DNA of 64,000 nt, from assembly GCA_023014485.1 (NCBI GenBank), contig JAJOZX010005519.1:36001-100000 (forward strand). Direction: 5' to 3'. Position numbers and translations under genes: made by a program. Below, piece after piece: positions 31,314 to 43,010 of this stretch (position 1 is the first letter of the stretch; each line of letters begins with the position of its first letter). This DNA is from Bathynomus jamesi. Taxonomy: Eukaryota > Arthropoda > Malacostraca > Isopoda > Cirolanidae. The notes below the pieces were generated by a model. It saw only the letters and a program-made list of their open reading frames with translations. It was not told the DNA's origin and made no database searches.

Positions 31314-32104
31314 GTAAGTTAAAAATTGCTTTTCATTTCAGAGTTTAATTTTGGAATCGCTCACCGTAATTATACAAGTGTTCTAGGACCACTCTGTGAA
31401 GGAGAATATCCACTGAAACCGAATTCAGAATATGGATACCATAAATCTAAATTAATTGCAGATTGTTAAAAACAAAAAAATATAAAAAAATCGGAACGAG
31501 TGGTAACTCGTATTTCCTAGAAGAAGGTAGAGCCACCAAGACCCGACGTAGCTAGATAGATCATCGTCCTGTTACAGAAGTAGGGACTTTTCAGTCACGA
31601 GTGTGTCTCTATATTGTGAGTACGTTTCGAAAAGTAAAACATGTCAGTTAATTCAACCCATTTGAGACGTATGTACTATGTTCTTAAGGACAATAAAATC
31701 TGTAGCTCCGAAGTTGGGTCATCTCTACTGATCATGCTTAACCAGAATTTAGGGAATCCAAACAAAACCTGGCGTCTTTTAGATGTAAAACTTTACTCTC
31801 ATTTGCTAAATAAGTGTTTAGAGGTTGTGCCTAGCTAGTTAAACAGAATCTAAAACAAAACCAGTAGTTAAAATCCATACAATATAACTGTGTCAAAACT
31901 TTGTATCATCTATATTTTTTTATAATCATTTTCATAGTAAATGCCTACGTAGTGATTCGATAGAACCACGAACCCCGAGTCTTTGATTGATTCTCCAGAT
32001 TCTTTGAAATTTAACCACTGAAATGTCTCTACTAAATATAGCATATTACGTTCACACACCTCAAACTTAATGGAACTTATCTTGGTGACCCTTTTACATT
32101 CTCC
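31314..32104. other. Intronic or intergenic sequence
   Basis: No further exon of the macroglobulin gene and no other feature recognised. A short open frame at 31641-31838 shows no family pattern. Confidence 0.5.
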
Positions 32105-32334
32105 CCGCTATAACCTTGGTTTAGGTTCCGCCCGAATTGTTCATTCTGACGAAGGTCAAGTTTGTCACTCCACCTTAGACCTGCAGTTTAACGTGGAATC
32201 CGAACCACGCCCCACCAGCAGCCTAGCGTCTTAACCAACTGGGTTTTGCTGTGCACCCCCCTGCCATCACCTGGTCTCGATCCCGGGGCCGATGGATTCG
32301 TAGTCAGCGACGCTAACCACTACACCACCGAGGG
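32105..32334 (-). mobile_element. Dimeric tRNA SINE, internally deleted copy
   Basis: Minus strand: CCTCGGTGGTGTAGTGGTTA with B box GGGATCGAGACC, then a deletion that removes the linker and the start of the second unit, then GTGGTTCGGATTCCACG, CTGCAGGTC and the tail to AACCTAAACC. Same family as 11668 and 25648. A (TGCG)n run follows at about 32337-32360. Confidence 0.8.
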
Positions 32335-33052
32335 GGTGTGCGTGCGTGCGTGCGTGCGTGTACCACTTCCCGCACTGTTTTTGTTATATACTGGACTTCT
32401 GACGAAGGGGTGGTCCTTAGCCTGTGAAATTTTTACCCGAACAGTATAAACTAATTTAATTAACGAATCGACACCATTCAATTAAAAACGGAACTGACAG
32501 TTATACTGGAGGAGGCTCGACCGAAGTGGTTTAAAAATAAGCCTTTTGAACACCTCGGATGGCCAGCCAATAATTAACAAGACTAGGGGGGAGAACCTTC
32601 TAGGACAAAGGCTATGATGGGACTGACTTAAATTTTAGTTACAAAGAATTCGGTAGTAAATAATTTTCAGGGGATAGATTCTAGGTTTTAACTCCCCGGT
32701 GAAGTATTTGCAACCATTTAAATTTCTTAGTAAAAATATCGGATTTTTCTGAATACGCAATTTTAACTGGTGACGTAATGTCGCGACAGTACAATTGATA
32801 TGAAGTACATTACATTTAAGTACAGTAAATAAATGCTTTTCACTATAGTTACAATATTGCTATTGAAACCAAATTTAAACTAACACAACCTTGATAACAT
32901 TGTCATTAAACTAATATTGATGTTAAACTACTACTACTACTATTATTGTTATTATAATAATAATAATAAGAATCCTGATGATGATTTAATCCTTAAGGCC
33001 TTCTTGGCTACAGATATGAAATAAAAGGAATATCTTAATATGCGAGAATGTA
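32335..33052. other. Non-coding stretch
   Basis: (TGCG)n at the start and short TAA/TTA repeats near 32930-32970. No gene recognised. Confidence 0.5.
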
Positions 33053-33640
33053 TGTGGGTGATTTTTTGAACATCTGACACTTTAAAAGGTTTGTATTTTT
33101 TTATTAACTGAAATAAAAGGATGATATTTTTACTGTACCTTCTCTACATATGAGAAATTAGTATCCTAGTGTAAAACCTGTTCTATATGATGTCCTCTTA
33201 GCTCATTAACTCCTCCTTGCGTACGAACAACAAAATTTTGCAGTACTCTGGAGACAGAGTATCTGTTGAAATCAGAGAAAAATGTCTCGTTCAATTAATG
33301 CTCTCAATTCTTCTCTTGTCTGTGGATTCTGTGTAAACACCCCACAGATAAAAATCACGGGGGTTTAGATCTGGTGATGTTATTGGTGGCCATGATATTG
33401 CTTTATTATAAACCACGGTAAATCTGTTGGACAGGACTCTTCCGTAGCGAGTATCGTTAGTATCGTGAGCTGAAAGGACATCACATAGAACATGTTTTGC
33501 GTTAGTGAACTAATTTCCCGTGTGTAGAGAAAGTACAGTAAAAATGTCATGATGATCATTTCGGTTAAAAAAATGTCAAATGTGTGAAAATCGCCACATG
33601 CATGCCAATTTTATCATCAATTAGACTATATGGACATTCG
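33053..33640 (-). pseudogene. Degenerate DDE transposase fragment
   Basis: On the minus strand near 33395-33340 the frame reads WPPITSPDLNPRDFYLWGVY, which fits the WPPRSPDL(T/N)PxDFFLWG block of Tc1/mariner-like transposases. The same strand then gives RVLQNFVVRTQGGVNELRGH (about 33260-33200) in another frame, like the C-terminal end of such proteins. Only this C-terminal part remains, with frameshifts. Confidence 0.6.
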
Positions 33641-33749
33641 TGGTACCACTGTGGGTAACGCTAATTGTGCTTGCGACGTTACACAAGACAAGAGTGACAC
33701 GTTAATAACAAGAGACCCGTGTGCATATACGAATAATAAAAGATAAGAA

Positions 33750-33893
33750 TGTAACGGCAGAGTAACGGTAACGTAACAGAAGAGTAACGGTAACGTAACA
33801 GAAGAGTAACGGTAACGTAACAGAAGAGTAACGGTAACGTAACAGAAGAGTATCAGCAACGTAACAGAAGAGTAACAGCAACGTAACAGAACG
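33750..33893. repeat. 22-bp minisatellite (GTAACGGTAACGTAACAGAAGA)
   Basis: About six head-to-tail units. The two last units have CA instead of GG changes (GTAACAGCAAC). Confidence 0.9.
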
Positions 33894-34169
33894 AATGTAA
33901 CATTCATAACGTAACACGTAAAAATTTATAAAAGAGTGAAGAGATTTTGGAAGATATTCTAATGAGAAATATTTAGTCGTAAGTTGACGTAAACAGATTT
34001 GCACTGAGGCGCCAACAGAACTGATTCGGCGGATTGTTGTCAACGAGCGACAAGAAAACACTGCCTTACATGTCTCTCTCTCTGCGTAGAGAAATAAAAG
34101 TAGATGCAGGTCGACAGGAGATAAGTGAATTACAAGAATTAATAAATGTTTTACTATAATGGACAGTTG

Positions 34170-34171
<2 letters not shown>

Positions 34172-34220
<49 letters not shown>
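34172..34220. repeat. (AC)n microsatellite
   Basis: About 24 AC units directly before TATATATA and the hammerhead. Confidence 0.95.
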
Positions 34221-34228
<8 letters not shown>

Positions 34229-34268
34229 GTGTTCCTGAGGATGTCATTAGACGAAAGCACTTGAGCAC
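34229..34268 (+). ncRNA. Hammerhead ribozyme motif, stem III changed
   Basis: GTGTTC + CTGAGGA + TGTCATTAGAC + GAA + AGCACT + T + GAGCAC. Stem I (GTGTTC/GAGCAC) is complete with one G-T pair, stem II is intact, and both conserved cores are intact. Stem III is AGCACT, no longer the self-complementary AGCGCT of the 62.5 kb copy. Confidence 0.7.
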
Positions 34269-34302
34269 CATTCTGTGTTTCCTGTCCTTCGTGGTTTTAT
34301 TA

Positions 34303-34303
<1 letters not shown>
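34229..34303 (+). mobile_element. Penelope-like terminal fragment with hammerhead
   Basis: Matches 62527-62605: hammerhead followed by CTTCGTGGTTTTATTAATCA. It is bordered by (AC)n and (TA)n. No Penelope coding part is attached; the RT downstream belongs to a different, non-LTR element. Confidence 0.7.
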
Positions 34304-34335
<32 letters not shown>

Positions 34336-34344
34336 CATAGTCCC

Positions 34345-35835
34345 AATATATATAAAGGAGGAGATCGATCCGAGGCCAAAAACTATAGGCCAGTATCGCT
34401 TACATCCCATCTCACTAAAATATTTGAAAGAATAGTTCGACAGAAAATCTGACTTTTTGGAAACAGAAAAAATTCAATGATAACCAACACGGGTTTCGGT
34501 CAGGCAGATCATGACTATCACAACTAATTGAACACTACAACAACATCATTGATTCACTTGAAAGTAATGAAGACCATGATGTACTATACACAGACTTTGC
34601 TAAAGCGTTCGACAAGTGTGACCACAGAATCATAATACATAAACTGAAATATATGGGAATAACAGGAAAAGTGGGGAAATGGATATATAATTTCCTTAGT
34701 GAGCGGCGGCAAGTCGTTATAGCACAAGGAGTATCTTCATCAGAATCAGAGGTCCTCAGCTCGGTACCACAAGGAACAGTATTAGCTCCACTACTCTTCA
34801 TAATCATGCTAACTGACATAGATGAGGACGTTACCAGAGACAGCACAGTAACATCCTTTGCGGATGACACAAAGATCAGTAGAAAAATAAGAAACCCAGA
34901 AGACATAGGATCTCTACAAACCGACATAAACAGAATCTACAAGTGGACGGAAGACAACAATATGAAGTTTAACACCGTGAAATTACAGTTGTTACGGTAC
35001 GGAAAAAGAGAAGACTAAAATCCATAGAATATTATACCCCAAATGGACAGGAAATTCAGGGAAATTCCAGAGCAAAAGATTTAGGGGTTGTAATGACAGA
35101 TGATGCGAAATTTGAAACACAAAATAAGATAGCAGTAAACAGAGCAAAGAGAATAACGGGTCAGATATTGAGGACCTTTAAATGAAGGGATAGGAATGTA
35201 ATGATTCCTCTACAGAAAACCCTGATAATACCCAAATTGGAATACTGCTCGGTCCTAACATCCCCATATAAAAAAGAAGACATTAGACAGCTGGAAGGGA
35301 TCCAAAGAAGCTTCACAGCCAAGATCAATGGGTGCAAAGAACTAAATTACTGGGAAAGGTTACGAGAACTAGACCTATATTCACTGGAAAGGAGAAGAAA
35401 GAGATATACCATTATTTACACTTGGAAAATAATGGAGAAACTAGTCCCTAATCTTACTCTGAATACTATAACTCTCCAAACAACGGTGGAAAGTAGAAGC
35501 GGCAGACTGTGTCGTATTCCCAAATTGAAGGCGAGACAGGGAACATCCTTAACCCTAAAAGAAAATAGTTTTGTAGTGAGAGGACCAAAATTGTTTAATC
35601 AGTTGCCCAAAGACCTAAGAAACCTAAGAAACACGAAGGGAGTTGCAGTGGAAATCTTCAAAAGAAGACGACGCCTGGCTCAGAACAATCCTCGATGAGC
35701 CGGGCGTACCTGGCTATGTGAGGTGGAGAGCGCAAGAATCCAACTCCTACCCACCAGACCAACTCGAGAGGAGGGGCGACAAGCTTCACCTTCGCGAAAT
35801 GAGAAATCATCGCGCGAAACCTTTGTAAGGTAAGG

Positions 35836-35838
<3 letters not shown>
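34345..35838 (+). mobile_element. Non-LTR retrotransposon, lineage C (5' truncated)
   Basis: RT-only fragment, distinct from families A and B. It starts after a (TA)n tract and ends near AACCTTTGTAAGGTAAGG, then (TA)n. The endonuclease and any ORF1 are missing. Confidence 0.85.
34350..35698 (+). pseudogene. Reverse transcriptase of lineage C, frameshifted
   Basis: Motifs in order: AKNYRPVSLTSHLTKIFERI (about 34375), a frame break near 34440, LYTDFAKAFDKCDH (about 34580), SVPQGTVLAPLLFI (about 34760), SFADDTKISRK (catalytic DD, about 34855), a further break near 35015, then PKLEYCSVLTSPYKKEDI, ELDLYSLERRRKRYTII and GPKLFNQLPKDLRNLRN in the C-terminal domain. General family: CR1/Jockey-like RT. 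The sequence differs clearly from A and B, so it is a separate lineage. Confidence 0.85.

Positions 35839-35919
<81 letters not shown>
35839..35919. repeat. (TA)n followed by (GA)n
   Basis: (TA)n at about 35839-35871, then about 24 GA units (35872-35919). The GA run, (TC)n in sense, is the tail of minus-strand CR1 copy A2. Confidence 0.95.
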
Positions 35920-35921
<2 letters not shown>

Positions 35922-36218
35922 TCAAAAACCTTTTGGTCCACTCTGGGAGGTTCCTGTTATTAAAAGTTTATTTTTCTTTCAACTATCCTAGCAGTAGTAG
36001 AAAACTGGATAGAAAAGTAGAAGGCTCTCTCCCCACCCTCCGCTCTCTCCCTGCCAGAGGCAGGTACGGAAAAAGGTTGAAGAAAATACCTTGACCCTGG
36101 AAAAGTAGCCAAGGAAATTTTACAGGAAAGTGGAGAATATATAAATAGCTCTATATTAGCTTGCTCAAAGAGACACTGCAAGCGAACTCCTGCAGAATTT
36201 TCTTATGTTTTAATCTTA

Positions 36219-39160
36219 AACTATGAGTGTATTCAGTACTTTGTCTAGCCTATTTTTAAACACATTTACACTTTGACTGGAAACAACCTCTGAGGGAAGT
36301 TGGTTCCAGATATTAACGATTTTATAGGAAAAGAAATTTCCGCAGACAGAGGTCCTAAATGTCTTTAGTTCCAGTTTAAACCCATTATTTCTTGTCGGAT
36401 TGACATTAAGTGAGAATAAGTGTCTGTAATCTACCCTGTCTATTCCTTTGAGCATCTTGAAGACTTGAATAAGCTGACCCCGCAACCTCCTCGTCTCTAA
36501 GCTAAACAGATTTAAGTGCTCCAATCTCCGTTGGTAGCTTTGCATTCTCATTGAAAGGATCAATTTTGTAGCCCTTGTTTGTACTCTTTCTAACCTTTCT
36601 ATGTCCTTCCTGAGGGACGGAGACCAAAACTGCGCACAGTATTCCAGTTGAGGTCTGACTAGTGAATTATAAAGACACACTACAGTCTCCTCGTTCCGAA
36701 ACTGGAACTGTCTTTTAATATAACATAATAATTTTAAGGCCCTCTTTTCGACTTCTGCACAGTGCTTCGACGGTTTCAGATCGTTGCTGATATAGACTCC
36801 TAAGTCTTTCTCTAGATCGGTCTCAGTCAAGTTCCTTCCCAAGAGAGAGTAATCGGTCTTCGGGTTTTTATAACCTATGTGCATTACCTTACATTTGTCC
36901 AAGTTGAATGGCATCTGGCAAGTAGCAGACCATTCGCCCAACCTGTCAAGATCGTTCTGAAGCATTCTTACGCCCTCCTCAGTACCTACACTACTTCCTA
37001 ATTTCATATCGTCTGCAAATTTGGAGATTGCACTTAGAAGCCCGACGTCTATATCGTTAATATAGATGATAAAAAGTAAAGGACCCAGCACGGAACCCTG
37101 TGGGACACCACTGGTGACGGGCGCCCACTCCGAAGCCACTCCATTTATTACCACACTCTGCTTTCTATCTTTTAACCAATCCTCAATCCAGTTGGGAACG
37201 AGCCCGGTGATTCCTAGTCCTTTGACTTTAGCTATCAATCTAGCGTGAGGAACTTTGTCAAAGGCTTTTTGAAAGTCGAGATACACTATATCTATTGCCC
37301 TACTTGCATCGTACAGTGTATGCATATTATGGAAAAATTCTAACAGGTTTGTCAGACAGGATCTATGTCGCCTAAATCCATGTTGAGAATAAAAATTAGA
37401 TTGTTAGATTCAAGGTGATATACAATACGTTTTGTAATGATGGATTCCAACAGTTTGCCGACAACTGATGTTAAACTGATCGGGCGATAATTACAAGGAT
37501 TTTCCCTATCACCCTTTTAAAGATAGGTGTTACATTTGCTAACTTCCAGTCGGTTGGAACTTTCCCTAACTCTATTGATTGTTTGAATATGGTTACTAAG
37601 TCGTCAACAACATTGTGGCTAACCTCTTTCAATACCCTTGGAAGAAATAAGTCAGGACCAGGTGATTTGTATTTATTCATCTTATCAATTAATTGCTGTA
37701 CCCAATTTCTCGTAAAACTTATGGTCTCTACGAGATTGTCACCATCATATGTAATCCGAGGACTTGGTACTTCTGTTGTGTCTTCCTCCGTGAAGACTGG
37801 AACGAAGAACTCGTTTAACGTATTAGCTATATCTTTATCACCGAATTTCAGTCAGGACCAGGTGATTTGTATTTATTCATCTTATCAATTAATTGCTGTA
37901 CCCAATTTCTCGTAAAACTTATGGTCTCTACGAGATTGTCACCATCATATGTAATCCGAGGACTTGGTACTTCTATTGTGTCTTCCTCCGTGAAGACTGG
38001 AACGAAGAACTCGTTTAACGTATTAGCTATATCTTTATCACCGAATTTCAGTACGCCATTTCTATCTTTTAAGGGGCCTACAAAATTTTTAATTGGCTTT
38101 CTGCTATTAACATGGGCAAAAAATTCTTTAGGGTTAACTTTACAGAGTGAGGCAACTCTAGCTTCTTCATCACGTTTGGCTGATCTAATTAAGGACTTAA
38201 CCCTCCTACGTAGGTTTATATAGTTTTCTGAATTAGTGTGGTTGAAATGCGACTTAAGTAGTTTGTAGGCTCTATTTCTTCCCGTAATAGCCCTCCTAAT
38301 TTCGTTGTTAAACCATTTCGGTGACTTTGTTGACAAGGAAACCATTTTAGTGGGTATAAAAGTGTTCTGTAATATTCTAAATTGATCCCTATATGAGCTC
38401 CAAGTGACATTGACATCCTCACTTATTAGAACTTCAAGTGTATCTAAACTACTTCGGAAGCTTTCAAAATTTGCTCTCGAGAAATCCAGTCTTTCACGAG
38501 TCTTTTCGCGTGTATTGACTGGAACCCTGAGGTCAAACCTAATCAAATTATGATCGCTGTTACTTAAATTTTCACCAATAGTCAGGTTAGAGACTAGGTC
38601 ATCTTCGTTCGTGAACATGAGGTCTAGTTTATTATTACCCCTAGTAGGCCCATCAACCCATTGACTTAATAAGTTATCATCGGCAAATTCCAACAGTCTT
38701 GAGCCCTCAACATCAGCTGTTTTGTTTTCCCAATTTACATTACCACAATTAAAATCACCAAAAATCACACTGATCTTATTATTCACTATTCTGCTTAATT
38801 TGTTATACAAGTTTATATCCTTATCCACGGGGTAGTGAGGTGGTCTATATACTAGAAGTAGCTGCACTACTTTATTATTTAGGTTTAGATCAATTCCCAA
38901 CATTTCATGAGCAGATACGATATTACTGTTTACTGGGTGCAGGGAGTCCCGAGCATACAAAAGTACACCGCCGCCTTCCCTTCCGTTCCTATCTTTGTGA
39001 AACATTTTGTAACCAACCATTTCAAATTCTCCTACAAAATCCCTTGATTCAGAATGAATCCAGGATTCCGTTATTCCGATGATGTCAAAGTTCTCAGTTT
39101 TGACAAGCGCTATAAATTCCATTAGTTTGTTTCTAATTGACCTAGCATTGAAGAGCACAG
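36219..39160 (-). pseudogene. ORF2 of copy A2: endonuclease-RT with internal duplication and frameshifts
   Basis: Minus-strand frame from 39158 holds NARSIRNKLMEF, GITESWIHSESRD, LLLVYRPPHYP, VIFGDFNCGNVNWE and SNSDHNLIRFDLRV, then the connector to NKYKSPGPD. After a 200-bp tandem copy (37651-38050) the RT continues in other frames: KLANVTPIFK, YLDFQKAFDKVPH, SGVPQGSVLGPLLFI, KFADDMKLG (Met for the usual Thr after the DD) and QFWSPSLRKDIERLERVQTR. Breaks lie at about 37515 and 37400. The endonuclease half is intact. Confidence 0.9.
37651..38050. repeat. 200-bp perfect tandem duplication inside A2 ORF2
   Basis: 37651-37850 is repeated at 37851-38050 with a single visible difference (CTGTTGTG against CTATTGTG). 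Both begin GTCAGGACCAGGTGATTTG. Other A copies have one unit only. Confidence 0.95.
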
Positions 39161-39239
39161 TTTTGAGTGATTTTAAGTTGTGGTTTTTCCTAACTGGCCT
39201 GAGTCGTTTCCCGACGCAGTTGAACTAACTGCTGTTTGA

Positions 39240-39755
39240 GGGGGGGCTAACTGCTGTTTGAGGGGGGGCTAACTGCTGGGGGAGGGGGGCTAACTGCTGG
39301 GGGAGGGGGACTAACTATTTGGAGAGCAGGATCAATTGCTGGTTTGGGGGGTCCTAGTTTAAAAAGATTGTACAAATTAATGTTCAGTAAATCCCCATAC
39401 TTCTTTTTCCCCTTCTGGTTAAAATGAATCCCGTCCGAACCAAAGTATTCCCCATTTCCATAGAATGTAGGCCAAAAATCGACAAACTTTAGGCCTTTTT
39501 CATGACACATGCATTTAACTCTTTTATTTATGCCAATGGCTTTACTTAGAATATAGTCACTAGCACGCATTCGAGGGAGAATTCCTACTACCATACCCAT
39601 GTCTGTCCTATCCCTAACCTTGTTAGTTAGGTTCTTAAATTCTTTTATAATGGACTCTGTCTGCCCTCCTGTCCCTCCCCGAAAAACGTCATTGCCACCA
39701 ACATGGACAATGATAGGGCAACTCTTATTCTTGATATTAATTTTGCCTAATTCCC
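39240..39755 (-). pseudogene. ORF1 of copy A2, C-terminal part (SGNH esterase)
   Basis: Reads CPIIVHVGGNDVFRGGTGGQ (the GGND block), GMVVGILPRMRASDY, then FVDFWPTFYGNGEYFGSDGI and HFNQKGKKK (Asp..His block), then PPPPAVS heptads. The nucleophile block GDSM is cut off by the 5' truncation. The frame continues upstream only as B2-derived tail sequence, which is not part of the protein. Confidence 0.85.
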
Positions 39756-39867
39756 TATTAGAGAGAGAGTTACAAGGAGTTACAAGGAAAAGAAGTACCT
39801 CAAAAGGCCTTGCGGCCCATACCGAGGAGGTACCAATGGCAACGGATGCCAGGGAAAATTTTGTACA

Positions 39868-42643
39868 CACTCAAATAGTGTGCAAGATTTGGTCTAACCT
39901 TTTCTTGAACTGATCCACAGAGGAACTGTTCACAACTTCCGAAGGTAACCTGTTCCATGTGTCACAGATCTTATACGTAAAGTAATTCCCACACACACTA
40001 GTCCTAAACCTTTTCAAATCCAACTTCCAACCATTGTTACGAGTTGGGTTATCATTTAAACTAAACATACTTCTAAAATCGACATCGTTGAACCCGCGTA
40101 AGAGCTTGAAAATCTCGATCAGTTGACCGCGCAGCCTCCGAGTTTCAAGCGAAAACAAGTTCAGGGCGCGTAACCGTCGATTGTAGCCCATATGCCTAAC
40201 GGAAGGGATTAACTTTGTGGCCCTCGCCTGCACTCACTCCAGCCTCTCAATATCTTTCCTGAGGGTGGGCGACCAGAACTGCACAGCATACTCCAGGTGC
40301 GGCCGAACAAGGCAATTGTACAGTGAGAGCACAATCTCCTTGTTCCGAAACTGAAATTGCCTCCTGATATAACCCAATAGTTTCTGGGCTTTCTTTTCCA
40401 CCTCTACACACTGTTTCGTAAACTTAAGGTCGCTGCTAATTAGCACACCCAAGTCCTTTTTAAATAGTCACCTCGATATTACTACACAACATCGAGTAGT
40501 CAGACTTGGGATTGGCGTAGCCAATGTGCATCACTTTGCATTTACCCAAGTTAAACGGCATTTGCCATTTTTCAGACCACTGTCCTATCCTACCTAGGTC
40601 CGCACGCAGTTCCTCGATCGCTTCGGGCGTCCCAACATTGGCCCCAAGCTTGGTGTCATCAGCGAATTTGGCGATCCGACTGACGATGCCACCGTCGATA
40701 TCATTTATGTAAACGATAAACAACAGTGGCCCCAAAACGGAACCCTGAGGAACCCCACTAGTGACCGAGGCCCACCCGAACTAGCCCCTTTAATTACAAC
40801 CCTCTGCCGCCTATTACTCAGCCAGTTTTCAATCCACCTACCTATTTCCCCACCGATACCCAGCGCGCGCACTTTCGCCATTAGCCGGAGGTGAGGTACC
40901 TTATCAAAGGCTTTCTCAAAGTCGAGATAAAGTATATCAATCGCCCTACTCTTATATACTCACTCAACATGACGAAAAACTCGAGCAAGTTGGTGAGACA
41001 CGACCTATACCGTCTAAACCCATGTTGGGAGTCCCCAAGCAGCTTGTAGGAATCCAAATGGTCAACGATCCTATCAGCTATTATCCCTTCTAATAATTTA
41101 CCTACAACTGAAGTGAGACTAATGGGACGATAGTTCCCTGGACTTTCGTGATCCCCTTTCTTAAAGATAGGGGTCACGTTGGCTTCCTCCAGTCACCAGG
41201 CACCTGGCCCATCTCCAACGATTTGTTGAAGACTGTAGCCAGGTGGGGAGCCACCTGGTCGCGCACTTCTCGCAACACTCTGGGGAGAAACTGGTCTGGC
41301 CCAGGAGCCTTAAACGCGCTCAGTTTGTCTATTCTATCGGCAACGACTGTCGCGGTACATCTAACACTATCCAGGCCAGCACCTTCGTGCCTCACGCCTG
41401 GCTCGGGGATGACGCGGGTATCCTCCCTGGTGAACACTCCCGCAAAGTACTCATTAAGCACATTGGCGATGTCCGCGTCGGAGGTGCGCAGAACGCCGTT
41501 TCCGTCCTTTAACGGACCTATCATGCTTCTAATGGGCTTTCTACTATTAACATAACTGAAGAACTCCTTAGGGTTCCCCTTGCAGAGGCTTGCCACCCGT
41601 AGTTCTTCGTTACGTTTCGCTAGTCTAACCTTCGCCTTCACTTCCCTACACAGGCGGACATACGCTTCAGTGTTCTCATGGGAACGATTGGCCTTCGCCC
41701 TCCTATACGCTACTTTCCTATTTCGGATAGCCAAAGCGATGTCACGATTGAACCACTTAGGCTGCGTTGAAGCAGGTGTGACCGGTTTTGAGGGTATGGC
41801 AGCAGACTGCAACACCATAAACTCGTCCCGGAATGCACTCCACACCCGCTCAACATCGCCGCCGACCTCTAACCCCATCTCACCTACGCTATCCCTGAGG
41901 CTAACAAAGTCCGCCCGCCGGAGATCGAGCTTACTGCCTCTCGAGTTACTACGCTTCACCCGAGGGACGCGCACACGGAACCTAATCAGACCGTGATCGC
42001 TCCCGCCCAACGATTCGTCACCGGTGAGGCCAGTGACGAGGTTGTCTTCGGTCGTGAATACTAAGTCTAGAACGCCTTCGCCTCGTGTAGGCTCGTTGAC
42101 CCACTGAGTGAGGAAGTTCTCATCAGCAAAGACAACTAGCCTCCTCCCTTCAGCATCAGCAGTCCTGTCTTCCCACTTTATGCCGCGACAGTTGAAGTCT
42201 CCTAAAACTACACACACCCTATCACCTAACAGGCTACTGAGTTCGGTGTACAGGGCTGTATCCTCCTCGAGGAGGAGATGCGGAGGTATGTACACCAAGA
42301 TTAACCTATAGTTCGTCCCCCCCACGTTCAGATCGACACCAAGCAGCTCCCGTTCCGATCGGAACTGGCAGTCAACCGGACTCAACGTGTCCCTAACGTA
42401 TATTAGTACCCCACCCCCCTCCCCACGGGTGCGGTCTTTGCGAAACATTCTATACCCGGGAATTTCGAACTCCCTAACGTAGTCCCTACGATCAGTATGA
42501 ATCCAGGACTCGGTGATAGCAACGATATCCTGGTATTCTGATGCTAAGAGCGCCCGTAACTCGCAAAACTTGTTCCTGATCGACCTAGCATTAAAAAGCA
42601 TTGCAGGGAGGGAGCCTCCCCTATTCTGACCGCCCCCTAGCAC
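39868..42643 (-). pseudogene. ORF2 of copy B2: endonuclease-RT, frameshifted in the RT
   Basis: The long minus-strand frame from 42643 (489 residues) has a full APE endonuclease: NARSIRNKFCELRALLAS, AITESWIHTDRRDY, ILVYIPPHLLLEED (Ile for the usual Arg in YRPP), VVLGDFNCRGIKWE and GGSDHGLIRFRVRV. The connector runs to VPGDWRKP, where a frame break (about 41175) begins a set of split RT pieces: ESPGNYRPISLTSVVGKLLE, QHGFRRYRSCLTNLLEF, FIVYINDIDGG, KFADDTKLG, QFWSPTLRKDIERLE and a C-terminal domain to ..KKRLDQILHTI. An ATG exists at LPAMLFNAR. ORF1 and ORF2 frames overlap here, unlike in family A. Confidence 0.9.
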
Positions 42644-42769
42644 GACCCGTTTCCCGAACAGCCAGCGCTGTCGGGAGTTGAAGAGCCCCTCACTAACGAG
42701 GGGACAATCTCCGCAGGAGCCTGAGCCCCCTCCAACGTGGAAGGAGAGTCACTACCTGCTGTTGGAGGG

Positions 42770-43010
42770 GGACTAACTACTGGGGGAGGGTGACTACCTG
42801 CTGTTGGAGGGTGACTACCTGCTGTTGGAGGGTGACTACCTGCTGTTGGAGGGTGACTACCTGCTGTTGGAGGGTGACTGACTGCTGGGGGAGGGTGACT
42901 GACTGCTGGGGGAGGGTGACTGACTGCTGGGGGACTAACTGCTGGGGGAGGGGACTAACTGCTGGGGGAGCGGGACTAACTGCTGAGGGAGTAGGTTTAA
43001 CTGTTTGGGG
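42770..43010. repeat. ORF1-tail minisatellite of copy B2
   Basis: About a dozen 18-21-bp units (GACTACCTGCTGTTGGAGGG and GACTGACTGCTGGGGGAGGG types on the + strand). It marks the border between A-like and B-like sequence. Confidence 0.9.

Larger units (their letters stand above)
35920..39760 (-). mobile_element. CR1-group retrotransposon, family A, copy A2 (5' truncated)
   Basis: In sense (39760 to 35920): ORF1 from ..NRELGKINIKNKS, a short Pro-rich array, ORF2, 3' UTR to ACCAAAAGGTTTTTGAGGC, then (TC)n. Its 5' truncation joins directly to the (TC)n that ends copy B2. ORF2 has a 200-bp internal tandem duplication. Confidence 0.9.

Noticed and set aside
34345..35838. RT next to the hammerhead at 34.2 kb as the Penelope RT
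   Set aside because: Its motifs (FADDT, VPQGTVLAPLLF, C-terminal LEYC and LPKDLR) are those of non-LTR elements; the (TA)n between them marks a separate insertion.
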